Source of the DNA: an uncultured Alphaproteobacteria bacterium
GTDB lineage: Bacteria; Pseudomonadota; Alphaproteobacteria; Rhodospirillales; Rhodospirillaceae
NCBI GenBank assembly: GCA_900079695.1
Contig: LT599022.1
Location: forward strand, 338,287 to 402,286
DNA length: 64,000 nucleotides
Reading direction: 5' to 3'
Position numbers and translations under genes: made by a program. Below the pieces are notes generated by a model. That model had not been told where the DNA came from and made no database searches. It saw only the letters and a list, made by a program, of their open reading frames with translations. This document shows positions 17,488 through 24,876 of the stretch, in pieces (position 1 is the first letter of the stretch; each line of letters opens with the position of its first letter).

Positions 17488-18485
17488 AGAAGAACATGTT
17501 CGTCATCACCGTGTCGGCGCTGGCCTTGTCCGCCTGCGCCACAAAGCCTTTGCCGCCAACGATCAGCTACGACTCCGACGACTTCAAGCCGGCCGTCATC
17601 GACAGGGAACCGGCCAGGCCGGTGAAGATCGTCGAGGTGCCGAAGGTCCTGCCATTGCCGGGCCAGCTTCTGCCGGAGCCCGGCGAGGTGACCGAGGACA
17701 AGCGCCCGCCGACCGAGCGGGTCGAGGACGCCAACAAGGCGGCGACCCAGGAGCCGACCAAGCACGGCTATGTCAACGCCATCCAGGTCTATCCCTATAC
17801 GGAAGGGGCGCTCTACCGTCTCTATGCGGCGCCCGAGCGCGTCAGCGACATTGCCTTGCAGCCCGGCGAAAAGCTCACCTCCGTCTCCGCCGGCGACACC
17901 GTGCGTTGGGTGATCGGCGACACGGTGAGCGGCACGGACGATAGCGAGCGCATCCATGTGCTGGTCAAGCCCTTCGCGCCGGACCTCAAAACCAATCTCG
18001 TCATCACCACCGACCGGCGCGCCTATCACCTCCAGCTTGAAAGCACCGAGAGGACCGCCATGGCGGCGATCTCCTGGACTTATCCGTCCGACCAGATTCT
18101 CGCCCTGCGCCGACAGAACACAGCGGCCGAGGCGGCGTTGCCGGTCGCCTCGAACGTGGCGCTCGAGAACATCCGCTTCCGTTACGCCATCACCGGCGAC
18201 AGTCCGCCCTGGAAACCGCTGCGCGCCTTCGACGACGGCCACAAGGTCTATATTGAGTTCCCCCGCCGCATTGACCAGGGCGAGGCGCCGCCGCTCTTCG
18301 TGGTGGGCGCCGACGGCGGCAACCAGCTCGTCAACTACCGCATGCGCGGCAACTACTACATCGTCGACCGCCTCTTCGCTGCCGCCGAACTGCGCCTCGG
18401 CGCCAAGCCGCAGCAGGTGGTTCGGATTTCCCGGACCGACGAGACGCCACGGCGCACCGCGTTGTTTTCGCGCACGGACCGGTAG
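17484..18485 (+). CDS. trbG: Conjugal transfer protein TrbG (VirB9-like), probable lipoprotein
   Basis: A 333-residue core-complex protein. The N-terminal signal ends in LSACATK, a lipobox, so it is probably an outer-membrane-anchored lipoprotein. A Pro/Glu-rich linker (residues 45-95) leads to the VirB9/CagX domain, with NAIQVYPYTEGALYRLY, LVITTDRRAYHLQL and the C-terminal NYRMRGNYYIVDRLF motif. Length is normal. Confidence 0.94.
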   Translation: MKKNMFVITVSALALSACATKPLPPTISYDSDDFKPAVIDREPARPVKIVEVPKVLPLPGQLLPEPGEVTEDKRPPTERVEDANKAATQEPTKHGYVNAIQVYPYTEGALYRLYAAPERVSDIALQPGEKLTSVSAGDTVRWVIGDTVSGTDDSERIHVLVKPFAPDLKTNLVITTDRRAYHLQLESTERTAMAAISWTYPSDQILALRRQNTAAEAALPVASNVALENIRFRYAITGDSPPWKPLRAFDDGHKVYIEFPRRIDQGEAPPLFVVGADGGNQLVNYRMRGNYYIVDRLFAAAELRLGAKPQQVVRISRTDETPRRTALFSRTDR

Positions 18486-18496
18486 GGGGAGAGGCC

Positions 18497-19717
18497 ATGA
18501 CGGATCCCGCCGCACCCACGCCAAAACCTGCCGGTTCGTCCAAGCGCGATCCCGGCAAGCTGGACCTGCGCGCCGCGCCCCGCCGCGTCGTACGCTTCAG
18601 GCGCGGCCTTGTCATCGGCGTGGCCGCGCTCGGCTCCGGCGCCATCCTCGGCGTGACCATGATGGCGCTGCAAGGCCCGGCCCTGCGAATCCAGGACCAG
18701 GCCGAGGAGCTCTACAACACCGAACGCAAACCGACCCCGGACGGCCTTGCCGCGTTGCCCGGCGATTACAGCCAGGTCAAGCCGGAGACACCGCAGCTCG
18801 GGCCGCCGCTGCCCGGCGATCTCGGCCGGCCGATCCTCGAACGCCAGCGGCAGCTCGGCATCGCGCCGGGAGGATCGGAATTGTCCGCCGAGGAGCAGCG
18901 CCTCGCCCAGCAGGCCATCCAGGCGAAGGAGGCCGGCGTCTTCTTCCGGATCGAGAACCGGCCGCGGCAGGACACGCCGGCAGTGACGGGCCAGTCCCAG
19001 CAAATGGCAGCGACGGAGATAGTTTTGCCCGACGCTGACCGCCTGGCACTCGATCCCGAACGCGACCAGAACAACCAGCAGCGCAAGCTCGACTTCCTGA
19101 ATCAGCGCGATACTGGCGGCATCTACAATCCGCATGCGCTGCAGACCCCGGTCTCGCCCCATCAGGTGATGGCCGGCAGTGTGATCGCCGCGAGCCTGAT
19201 CACCGGCATCAATTCCGACCTGCCGGGCCTCGTCGCCGCCCAGGTCACCGAGAACGTCTACGACACGGTGACCGGCCGCACGCTGCTGATCCCGCAGGGC
19301 TCGCGCCTAATCGGCACCTATGACAGCGTGATTGCCTTCGGCCTGTCCCGTGCGCTGCTTGTCTGGCAGCGCATCATCCTGCCCGACGGCTCCTCCATCG
19401 AGATCGACAATCTGCCCGCCACCGACACCGCCGACTATGCCGGCCTCGAGGACGAGGTCGACTACCACACCTGGCGGCTCATCAAGGGCATCGCGCTTGC
19501 CACCCTGCTCGGCGTCGGCACGGAGCTGAGCCTCGGCAGCGACGAGAGCGACCTGGTCCGGGCGATCCGCGAATCCACCCAGCAGAACGTCAACCGGGCC
19601 GGCCAGCGCATCACCGAGAAGAACCTGAACATCCAGCCGACCATCACCGTCCGTCCCGGCTGGCCGCTCAGGATCATCGTCCACAGGGATCTCGTATTGC
19701 GCCGCTACCAGGGCTGA
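18497..19717 (+). CDS. trbI: Conjugal transfer protein TrbI (VirB10-like)
   Basis: A 406-residue protein spanning the envelope. A basic cytoplasmic start and a helix at about residues 38-58 are followed by a Pro/Gln-rich periplasmic stretch. The C-terminal VirB10 barrel domain carries HQVMAGSVIAASLITGINSD, LIPQGSRLIGTYDS and RPGWPLRIIVHRDLVL, all typical. It closes the trb structural series; the following DUF2274 gene has its own strong ribosome site 38 nt later. Confidence 0.95.
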   Translation: MTDPAAPTPKPAGSSKRDPGKLDLRAAPRRVVRFRRGLVIGVAALGSGAILGVTMMALQGPALRIQDQAEELYNTERKPTPDGLAALPGDYSQVKPETPQLGPPLPGDLGRPILERQRQLGIAPGGSELSAEEQRLAQQAIQAKEAGVFFRIENRPRQDTPAVTGQSQQMAATEIVLPDADRLALDPERDQNNQQRKLDFLNQRDTGGIYNPHALQTPVSPHQVMAGSVIAASLITGINSDLPGLVAAQVTENVYDTVTGRTLLIPQGSRLIGTYDSVIAFGLSRALLVWQRIILPDGSSIEIDNLPATDTADYAGLEDEVDYHTWRLIKGIALATLLGVGTELSLGSDESDLVRAIRESTQQNVNRAGQRITEKNLNIQPTITVRPGWPLRIIVHRDLVLRRYQG

Positions 19718-19755
19718 AACCTGTCCACCGAAGCTTTAGCAAAGGAGGATCGATC

Positions 19756-20079
19756 ATGGCCAATCTGAAACTCGGAAAACTGCCCGACCGCACGCCGGCG
19801 AAGATCACCATCACCGTCGGCGCCGACCTGAACCAGGCGCTACGGGATTATGCGATCCTCTACCGCGCCACCTATGGCGAGGCCGAGTCCGTCGCCGAGC
19901 TCATTCCCTTCATGCTGGAGGCCTTCCTCGACAGCGACCGCGCCTTCGCCAAGTCGCGCAAGGAGGGGTTGCCCGAGACGAACATCGACAAACCGGCGCG
20001 GCGCGCCCGCTCACCCCGCGCGGGCGATAGCGAAGCGGCGTCGCCCGCTGTCTCATCCGCATCGCAATTCCAGGAGTAA
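19756..20079 (+). CDS. DUF2274 family protein
   Basis: A 107-residue protein with the family signature LKLGKLPDRTPAKITITV near its start, a helical DNA-binding-like centre (LRDYAILYRATYGEAESVAELIPFMLEAFLDSDRAFAK) and a disordered Arg/Ala/Ser tail. DUF2274 genes almost always follow trbI in such elements, but their function is not established; the shape is reminiscent of a small regulator. The start is ATG 19756 behind AAAGGAGG. Confidence 0.88.
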   Translation: MANLKLGKLPDRTPAKITITVGADLNQALRDYAILYRATYGEAESVAELIPFMLEAFLDSDRAFAKSRKEGLPETNIDKPARRARSPRAGDSEAASPAVSSASQFQE

Positions 20080-20082
20080 CCT

Positions 20083-20400
20083 ATGCAAATCGGCACCTTC
20101 ACTTTGTCCAATGACGGGGGCTGGACCGGTTCCATCCGCACGCTCACCATCGACGCCAAAGTCCGGCTCGTCCCCAATGACGACCGTACCCATGACAACG
20201 CCCCGGCATTCCGAGTCCTTGTCGGCAACGCCCGCATCGGTGACGCCTGGGATGCCCGGACAACGGGTGATCACCCGAAATACTATCTCCGCCTCCGTCT
20301 CGACGACCCGAGCCTTCCCGAACCCTTCACCGCCGCCCTGTTCCCCTCCGAGGAGGGGGACTGGGCGCAGCTCGTCTGGAACAGGCGGCGGGAGGGATGA
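20083..20400 (+). CDS. DUF736 family protein
   Basis: A 105-residue protein opening with MQIGTFTLSNDGGWTGSIRTL and containing NAPAFRVLVG and GDAWDARTTGDHPKYYLRLRLDDPS, the conserved DUF736 pattern seen on plasmids and conjugative elements of Proteobacteria. It begins 3 nt after the DUF2274 stop, with CAGGAG as ribosome site. Function unknown. Confidence 0.92.
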   Translation: MQIGTFTLSNDGGWTGSIRTLTIDAKVRLVPNDDRTHDNAPAFRVLVGNARIGDAWDARTTGDHPKYYLRLRLDDPSLPEPFTAALFPSEEGDWAQLVWNRRREG

Positions 20401-20690
20401 ACTGCTCCGATTTGCTCTATTCCGAAATCGTTCGCAAAAGACTTCAGACGGCGATGGCTTTTGCCCATGAATTCGGAAGTCGCGCCCTTCGCGGTCGTGT
20501 GGATGTCGCGGAAGGCAAGGCGAGCCTTCCTGCAGGGGAGATTGTTACGAATCCTCGGACCATAAGCGTATGTGCCGAGGATTCGTATCATCGTCCTGCC
20601 GGGCTCTCGAAAAGGGGTGCGTCCGTGGTCGTTCCTGCCGGTGCGCCCGTCCCGGACGGCAATGGCATAGAGAATTTTGAAGTCTCCATT
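20401..20690. other. Gene-free stretch between DUF736 and AbiE genes
   Basis: A 99-codon frame (20397-20696) overlaps the DUF736 stop but has no recognisable motif and is interrupted in spirit by a 13-bp inverted repeat, so I do not call it. The stretch otherwise contains only that repeat and, at its right end, the first AbiE operator. Confidence 0.55.
20546..20587. repeat. Perfect 13-bp inverted repeat with 16-nt loop
   Basis: TACGAATCCTCGG (20546-20558) is inverted exactly as CCGAGGATTCGTA (20575-20587). There is no T-run on either side, so it is not a standard terminator. The junction and loop contain GACCATAAGCG (20558-20568), identical to the 3' end of the traG box and its flank. Candidates are a recombination or protein-binding site, or a remnant of a fourth control element. 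Confidence 0.8.
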
Positions 20691-20715
20691 TTTTGATGGT
20701 TATGGACCATCAAAA
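20691..20715 (+). promoter_or_regulatory. AbiE operator 1
   Basis: Arms TTTTGATGGT (20691-20700) and ACCATCAAAA (20706-20715) form a perfect 10-bp palindrome with a 5-nt centre. Its inner half-sites TTTGATGG and CCATCAAA recur, with the same 7-nt spacing, 72 bp downstream. Characterised AbiEi antitoxins repress their own promoter by binding paired inverted repeats. Confidence 0.75.
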
Positions 20716-20740
20716 GGGGATATATAGGAAATGAAAGTTG

Positions 20741-20761
20741 CGCATATTTTCAAAATATGCG
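20741..20761. repeat. Perfect 10-bp palindrome between the AbiE operators
   Basis: CGCATATTTT (20741-20750) and AAAATATGCG (20752-20761) flank a single base. It lies between the two operator copies, downstream of an A+T-rich TATATA tract (20720-20725) that could be the -10 element. It may bind another regulator or fold in the leader RNA. Confidence 0.7.
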
Positions 20762-20763
20762 AA

Positions 20764-20786
20764 TTTGATGGTTATGAGCCATCAAA
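20764..20786 (+). promoter_or_regulatory. AbiE operator 2, spanning the antitoxin start codon
   Basis: TTTGATGG (20764-20771) and CCATCAAA (20779-20786) repeat operator 1 with identical half-sites and 7-nt spacing. Centres are 72 bp apart, close to seven helical turns. The site contains both candidate ATG codons (20768 and 20774) of the antitoxin gene, so bound protein would sit on the start of translation. Confidence 0.75.
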
Positions 20787-21652
20787 GAACACCAAGGCTG
20801 AAGCCCTTTCTGGAGCGCGTTCCTCCCGGCTTCCTGGTCGACGCCGCATGGCTGAAGCGCTTCGGCATCGATCCCAAGTCCATCCACGATTACGCCGAGC
20901 GGGGCTGGCTGGAGCGGGTGGTACGCGGGGTCTACCGCCGGCCGCTGCCTCATACCGATCAGGCAGGGCGCCCGCTTGTCCGACCGGAGACCGACTGGCA
21001 GCTCCCGCTGCTGTCGATCCAATGGATCATGGAACATGACGTCCATCTGGGTGGCTTGAGCGCGCTCGGCTTCCATGGGCTCGCTCACTATCTGCCGCTT
21101 GGCGGCGGGGAGCGTGTCTATCTCTATGGCGAAGTTCCCTCCTGGCTGGCCCGCCTTCCGGGCAAGGCACAGTTCGTCGTTCGCTCGCGCGTCCTGTTCG
21201 GTGACGACCTTGCCGGCGTCGAAAATGCCGAGCACCAATTCGAGAGCGCGCCGGGGGTGGGGGCGGGACATGGCCCGACCGTGAGCCCCTGGCGCTGGCC
21301 GCTCAAGGTTTCGTCCCCCGAGCGCGCCATCCTCGAAGCGCTCGACGAGCTGCCAGCCCACGCGACCTTCGACAATCTGGACATGATCTTTCAGGGGCTG
21401 ACGAACCTGCGTCCCAAGCGCCTGATGACCCTGCTGCGCGCTTGCCGAAGCATCAAGGTTAAGCGCCTGTTCTTCGTGTTCGCCGACCGGCATGCCCATG
21501 CCTGGGTGAAGCATCTTGACAAGAGCGCCATCGATTTCGGATCCGGCCCGCGCGCGCTGGTGAAGGGCGGAAAACTGCACCCGGTCTACCGGATCTATGT
21601 GCCCGAGACGCTTCTGCCTGCGGATGGGGACGAGGACGCGAGCCATGCGTGA
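20774..21652 (+). CDS. abiEi: Type IV antitoxin AbiEi
   Basis: A 292-residue antitoxin of the AbiE abortive-infection system. Residues 1-75 form a winged-helix DNA-binding domain (the stretch through YAERGWLERVVRGVYRRP). The rest is the AbiEi antitoxin domain with the conserved SSPERAILEALDELP motif. The start is uncertain: ATG 20774 or ATG 20768 lie in operator 2, and no clear ribosome site precedes either, so a leaderless or weakly translated message is possible. It overlaps the toxin gene by 8 bp. The antitoxin neutralises the nucleotidyltransferase toxin and represses the operon, as known for the family. The system may stabilise the conjugative element or block phage. Confidence 0.9.
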   Translation: MSHQRTPRLKPFLERVPPGFLVDAAWLKRFGIDPKSIHDYAERGWLERVVRGVYRRPLPHTDQAGRPLVRPETDWQLPLLSIQWIMEHDVHLGGLSALGFHGLAHYLPLGGGERVYLYGEVPSWLARLPGKAQFVVRSRVLFGDDLAGVENAEHQFESAPGVGAGHGPTVSPWRWPLKVSSPERAILEALDELPAHATFDNLDMIFQGLTNLRPKRLMTLLRACRSIKVKRLFFVFADRHAHAWVKHLDKSAIDFGSGPRALVKGGKLHPVYRIYVPETLLPADGDEDASHA

Positions 21653-22559
21653 ACGCTATGTCGAGCAGGTCCGCTTGCTGATGCGCCTCCTGCCGGCCAT
21701 TGCGGCTGAGGAGGTCTTTGCGCTCAAAGGCGGTTCGGCCATCAATCTCTTCTACCGGGACATGCCGCGTCTGTCGGTCGATATCGATCTGACCTATGTG
21801 CCGATCGAGGATCGCGCCGTCTCTCTTCAGCAAATCGATGCCACGCTCGACCGGATCATGGACTCATTCGGCCGCAGCAACAGGGATGTGCGGCTCCAGC
21901 GCATCGCTGGCGGCGGGAACCTGGAAACCCGCATCATGGCCTCTCGCGGTGCGGCGAGTGTGAAGATCGAGACCTCGCCTGTCATGCGCGGAACGGTGCT
22001 GTCGCCGGTGCCGATGAGGGTTTCGGACGCGGTGGAGGAGGCCTTTGGCTTCGCCGAGATGCCGGTGCTCGCCTTCGAGGACCTCTTTGCCGGCAAGCTG
22101 CATGCCGCCCTCGACCGCCAGCACCCGCGCGATCTCTACGATGTCCACCTGCTCTATGAGAATGAGGGGCTGACGGACGATTTGTTCCGGGTCTTTCTGG
22201 TCTATGTCTGCGCGTCCGGCCGTCCGCCGCACGAACTGCTGGCGCCACCGGCTATCCCGATAGAAGAACTGTACACTGAGGAATTCGTTGGGATGACGCG
22301 GGAAGAGATCGCGCTGTCCGATCTCGAAACGGCGCGAACGCGCCTGATCACGGATGTCCGAAGGCGTCTGACCGACAACGCAGCGGCATTCCTGATGTCG
22401 CTTCACAACGCCGAACCGGATTTCGCTCTCATCGACCTGCCCCAGGGCGAACGGCTCCCCGCCATCCAGTGGAAGCTTCTCAACTTGCGCAGGCTCAAGG
22501 CAGAAAATCCAGCCAAGCATGCCGAGCAGGGAGAAATGTTGAAGGCGCTGTTTGCCTAA
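21645..22559 (+). CDS. abiEii: Type IV toxin AbiEii, nucleotidyltransferase
   Basis: A 304-residue nucleotidyltransferase of the DNA polymerase beta superfamily. The catalytic motif is GSAINLFYRD followed by SVDIDL (residues about 28-47), matching the GS and DxD signature; LAFEDLFAGKLHAAL and HPRDLYDVHLL are the other AbiEii/AbiGii motifs. In the family it modifies RNA targets with nucleotides and stops growth unless balanced by AbiEi. The start ATG 21645 lies inside the antitoxin gene. Length and residues look intact, so the toxin should be active. Confidence 0.93.
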   Translation: MRERYVEQVRLLMRLLPAIAAEEVFALKGGSAINLFYRDMPRLSVDIDLTYVPIEDRAVSLQQIDATLDRIMDSFGRSNRDVRLQRIAGGGNLETRIMASRGAASVKIETSPVMRGTVLSPVPMRVSDAVEEAFGFAEMPVLAFEDLFAGKLHAALDRQHPRDLYDVHLLYENEGLTDDLFRVFLVYVCASGRPPHELLAPPAIPIEELYTEEFVGMTREEIALSDLETARTRLITDVRRRLTDNAAAFLMSLHNAEPDFALIDLPQGERLPAIQWKLLNLRRLKAENPAKHAEQGEMLKALFA

Positions 22560-22582
22560 AGGAGGCGTGGGAGAAGACCAGG

Positions 22583-22600
22583 GTATATAACGGCCATAAG
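22583..22600 (+). promoter_or_regulatory. Conserved promoter-like box (copy C) before the recombinase unit
   Basis: GTATATAACGGCCATAAG matches copy A in 16 of 18 bases and copy B in 14 of 18. It ends 61 nt before the ATG at 22662, the same distance as at traG and copG. The upstream half of the A/B box (TCGCATTCC) is not conserved here. Confidence 0.55.
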
Positions 22601-22627
22601 CACTCGGCTGCTTTTGCGCGATCCTTA

Positions 22628-22649
22628 TCCAGTATGCATCAATACTGGA
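22628..22649 (+). promoter_or_regulatory. 8-bp inverted repeat before the small gene
   Basis: TCCAGTAT (22628-22635) and ATACTGGA (22642-22649) enclose a 6-nt loop, 12 nt before the start codon. It begins 27 nt after box C, compared with 25 and 24 nt for the repeats after boxes A and B. The preceding GCGATCCTT is shared with the copG leader. Confidence 0.5.
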
Positions 22650-22661
22650 AAGGTTCGACCC

Positions 22662-22856
22662 ATGAAGGAAAAGGAGGACCAGGCGGCCGCGGTCATCCCG
22701 CCTCCGGCGAACGATAATGGGCCAGAGCAACTGGCGAGGGAAGAAGCGGAGCGGCACTTGGACACCATCGCGCGGGCCATTGGCCGCCACATCGCCTGCG
22801 AACACATCAGGGCCTGGGAGCGGGAGCGGCGGAAGCGGGCGGCCAACGACAACTGA
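22662..22856 (+). CDS. Small charged protein upstream of the recombinase
   Basis: A 64-residue open frame starting MKEKEDQAAAVIPPP, with a helical second half (AREEAERHLDTIARAIGRHIACEHIRAWERERRKR) and an ANDN end. It has a plausible GGAAAGG ribosome site, its own box-and-repeat leader and lies 62 nt before the recombinase gene in the same direction. I do not recognise a family. The position suggests an accessory of the recombinase, such as a directionality or regulatory factor, but no residue proves it. Confidence 0.6.
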   Translation: MKEKEDQAAAVIPPPANDNGPEQLAREEAERHLDTIARAIGRHIACEHIRAWERERRKRAANDN

Positions 22857-22918
22857 CCAAAGGAAGAGGGGCGGGAACCGGACGGGTGAAATCCGCCCTT
22901 GAGAGAAAGGAAAGTCTT

Positions 22919-24586
22919 ATGACCCGCGTTGCGCTATACGCCCGCTATTCCTCGGACAATCAGAGCGTTTCCTCCATCGAGGACCAGTTCCGCATTTGCC
23001 GGGATCAGGCGGCGCGGGAGAAGTGGAAAGTGGTGGGGGTCTACAAGGACGCCGCCATTTCGGGCGCAAGCGTCACCTTGCGGCCGGGTATTCAGGCGCT
23101 CTTGCAGGACGCGCAGGCGGGCAAATTCGAGATCGTGCTGGCGGAAGCGCTGGACCGCATCAGCCGCGACCAGGCCGATGTCGCCATCCTCTACAAGCAT
23201 TTCAAATTCGCGGGCGTGACGCTCGTGACGCTTGCCGAGGGCGAGATCTCGGAGCTGCATGTCGGTCTCAAGGGAACCATGAACGCCCTGTTCCTGAAAG
23301 ACCTCGCCGCCAAGACCCACCGCGGTCTGCGCGGCCGCGTCGAGAAGGGAAAGGCGGGCGGCGGCCTCTGCTACGGCTATGACGTCGTGAAGCGGCTCAA
23401 CGGCGATGGCGAGCAGGTGCGCGGCGAACGGAAGATCAACGAGGCCGAGGCCGAGATCGTCCGCCGCATCTTTCGCGAATTCGCCGCCGGCAAGAGCCCC
23501 AAGGCCATCGCCGCCGATCTCAACCGCGACGGTATTCCCGGTCCCAATGGCAAGGCTTGGGGAGACACCACCATTCGCGGCCATGTCTGCCGGGGCACCG
23601 GCATCGTCAACAACGAGCTCTATGCCGGTGTGCTGGTCTGGAACCGGCTCCGCTACATCAAGAACCCGGCGACGGGAAAGCGCGTCTCGCGCGTCAACCC
23701 GGAGGCCGAATGGATCAGGACCGAGGTGCAGGAACTGCGCATCGTCGACGAAGACCTGTGGCAGGCGGCGCGGCGGCGGCAGGAGGAGATTTCTAGGCAG
23801 TTCGAGAATGTCACCAAAGGCGTGCGCGCTTATCGTGCCAAGCACGTCAACGAGCTGCGCCGCCCCGCCTTTCTGTTCTCCGGCCTACTCAAATGCGGCT
23901 GCTGCGGCGGCAATTACGGCATCATCACCCGTGACCGCTATGGCTGTCTCAATCGTTATCGGCGGGGTACCTGCGACAACGGCCATACCATCCGTCGCGA
24001 TGACATCGAGCAGCGTATTCTGTCCGGCCTTACCGAACGGCTGGTTTCGGCCGAGCGGGTCGCCAAGGCCGTGCGCGCCTATGCCGAAGCGCTGAACAGT
24101 CAGAACCGTGAACGCCGGGCGCAGGTGGAGCTTGACCGTAAGGCGCTGGAGAAGATCGAACGCGGTATCGCCGGCATCATGGCAGCGATTGAGGACGGCA
24201 TGTATCAGCCGGCCATGAAGGATCGGATGGAGGAACTGGAACGCCAGAAGGCGGATGTCCTGGCGCGCATGGAACAGGCGCCCGAGGATGTCCCGGACAT
24301 CCACCCCAACATCGCCGAAATCTACAAGGCCAAGGTGACGCAGTTGAGCGAGGCTCTGGCCGATCCCGAACTGCGCGATCAGGCCGCCGAGGCGTTCCGT
24401 GCGCTGGTCGACGAAGTGGTGCTTGAGCCCGGCGACAAGCGCGGCGAGGTCAACGCCACCTTACGCGGCGAGGCGATGAACATCCTCGACATCGTTTCCG
24501 GGCGCAAAAGCCGCAACAGATCCCAAGTTATAACAAAAGACGTTGCGGGCCCCCGCAACCATATATATCAACGCCTTAGCCCGTGA
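22919..24586 (+). CDS. Large serine recombinase (integrase) of the conjugative element
   Basis: A 555-residue site-specific recombinase. The N-terminal resolvase domain has the nucleophile in YARYSSDNQS (residues 7-16) and the EALDRISRDQADVAIL stretch. A recombinase domain (about 170-300) follows, with the IFREFAAGKSPKAIAADLNRDGIP motif. A zinc ribbon has CGCCGG near residue 325 and a later C-DNGH. A coiled coil spans about 400-460. Such enzymes integrate and excise mobile elements at one attachment site. ATG 22919 follows AAAGGA; an upstream in-frame ATG at 22886 lacks support. The stop lies inside a terminator hairpin. It is the likely integrase of the element carrying the trb genes. Confidence 0.93.
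   Translation: MTRVALYARYSSDNQSVSSIEDQFRICRDQAAREKWKVVGVYKDAAISGASVTLRPGIQALLQDAQAGKFEIVLAEALDRISRDQADVAILYKHFKFAGVTLVTLAEGEISELHVGLKGTMNALFLKDLAAKTHRGLRGRVEKGKAGGGLCYGYDVVKRLNGDGEQVRGERKINEAEAEIVRRIFREFAAGKSPKAIAADLNRDGIPGPNGKAWGDTTIRGHVCRGTGIVNNELYAGVLVWNRLRYIKNPATGKRVSRVNPEAEWIRTEVQELRIVDEDLWQAARRRQEEISRQFENVTKGVRAYRAKHVNELRRPAFLFSGLLKCGCCGGNYGIITRDRYGCLNRYRRGTCDNGHTIRRDDIEQRILSGLTERLVSAERVAKAVRAYAEALNSQNRERRAQVELDRKALEKIERGIAGIMAAIEDGMYQPAMKDRMEELERQKADVLARMEQAPEDVPDIHPNIAEIYKAKVTQLSEALADPELRDQAAEAFRALVDEVVLEPGDKRGEVNATLRGEAMNILDIVSGRKSRNRSQVITKDVAGPRNHIYQRLSP
24542..24559. repeat. 8-bp hairpin at the 3' end of the recombinase gene
   Basis: GTTGCGGG and CCCGCAAC flank a 2-nt centre within the last 45 nt of the coding region. 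It may add to termination or be part of an attachment site; the sequence alone cannot decide. Confidence 0.5.
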
Positions 24587-24606
24587 AACGGCTGAGGCGT
24601 TTTTCG
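24570..24606 (+). terminator. Rho-independent terminator of the recombinase gene
   Basis: AACGCCTTAGCC (24570-24581) pairs with GGCTGAGGCGTT (24590-24601), with one mismatch, around an 8-nt loop, followed by TTTT. The recombinase stop codon (24584-24586) is in the loop. Confidence 0.85.
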
Positions 24607-24876
24607 TTGCGGAAGCACGGCGGAAGCAGGGTGGGGCCAGGAATCATGGCCGTGCTTTGGTGGGCTGGTCTTGGAAGCGAATACCTGATTATCTACGGTG
24701 ATAGATTTAATGTACTTCTCGGCGCATTGCTTTCCGCGTGTCGAAGAAGCCGCCTTCGATACCAAATCCGTCCTATGCTTCTCGACGCTTCTGGCTGCTG
24801 GAAATGGTCGCGAAAGTTCTAGCATTGACGAAGTCGAGGGAACGACGAGACGGGACACACTGGAAGGAGGCTGTCG
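24607..24876. other. Short intergenic stretch after the recombinase
   Basis: No gene is visible. Base composition drops toward the nuclease gene, and an AAGGAGG ribosome site appears just before 24877. An end of the mobile element may lie here or after the nuclease gene. Confidence 0.4.

Noticed and set aside
20397-20696. A 99-codon frame after the DUF736 gene
   Set aside because: No motif, unlike composition of real neighbours, and it runs through the perfect inverted repeat and into the AbiE operator.
20731-21039. A 102-codon frame starting at an ATG near the AbiE operators
   Set aside because: It is out of frame with the clear AbiEi protein over most of its length.
22886-22918. Upstream in-frame ATG of the serine recombinase
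   Set aside because: The resolvase domain begins right at the ATG at 22919, which has the better ribosome site.
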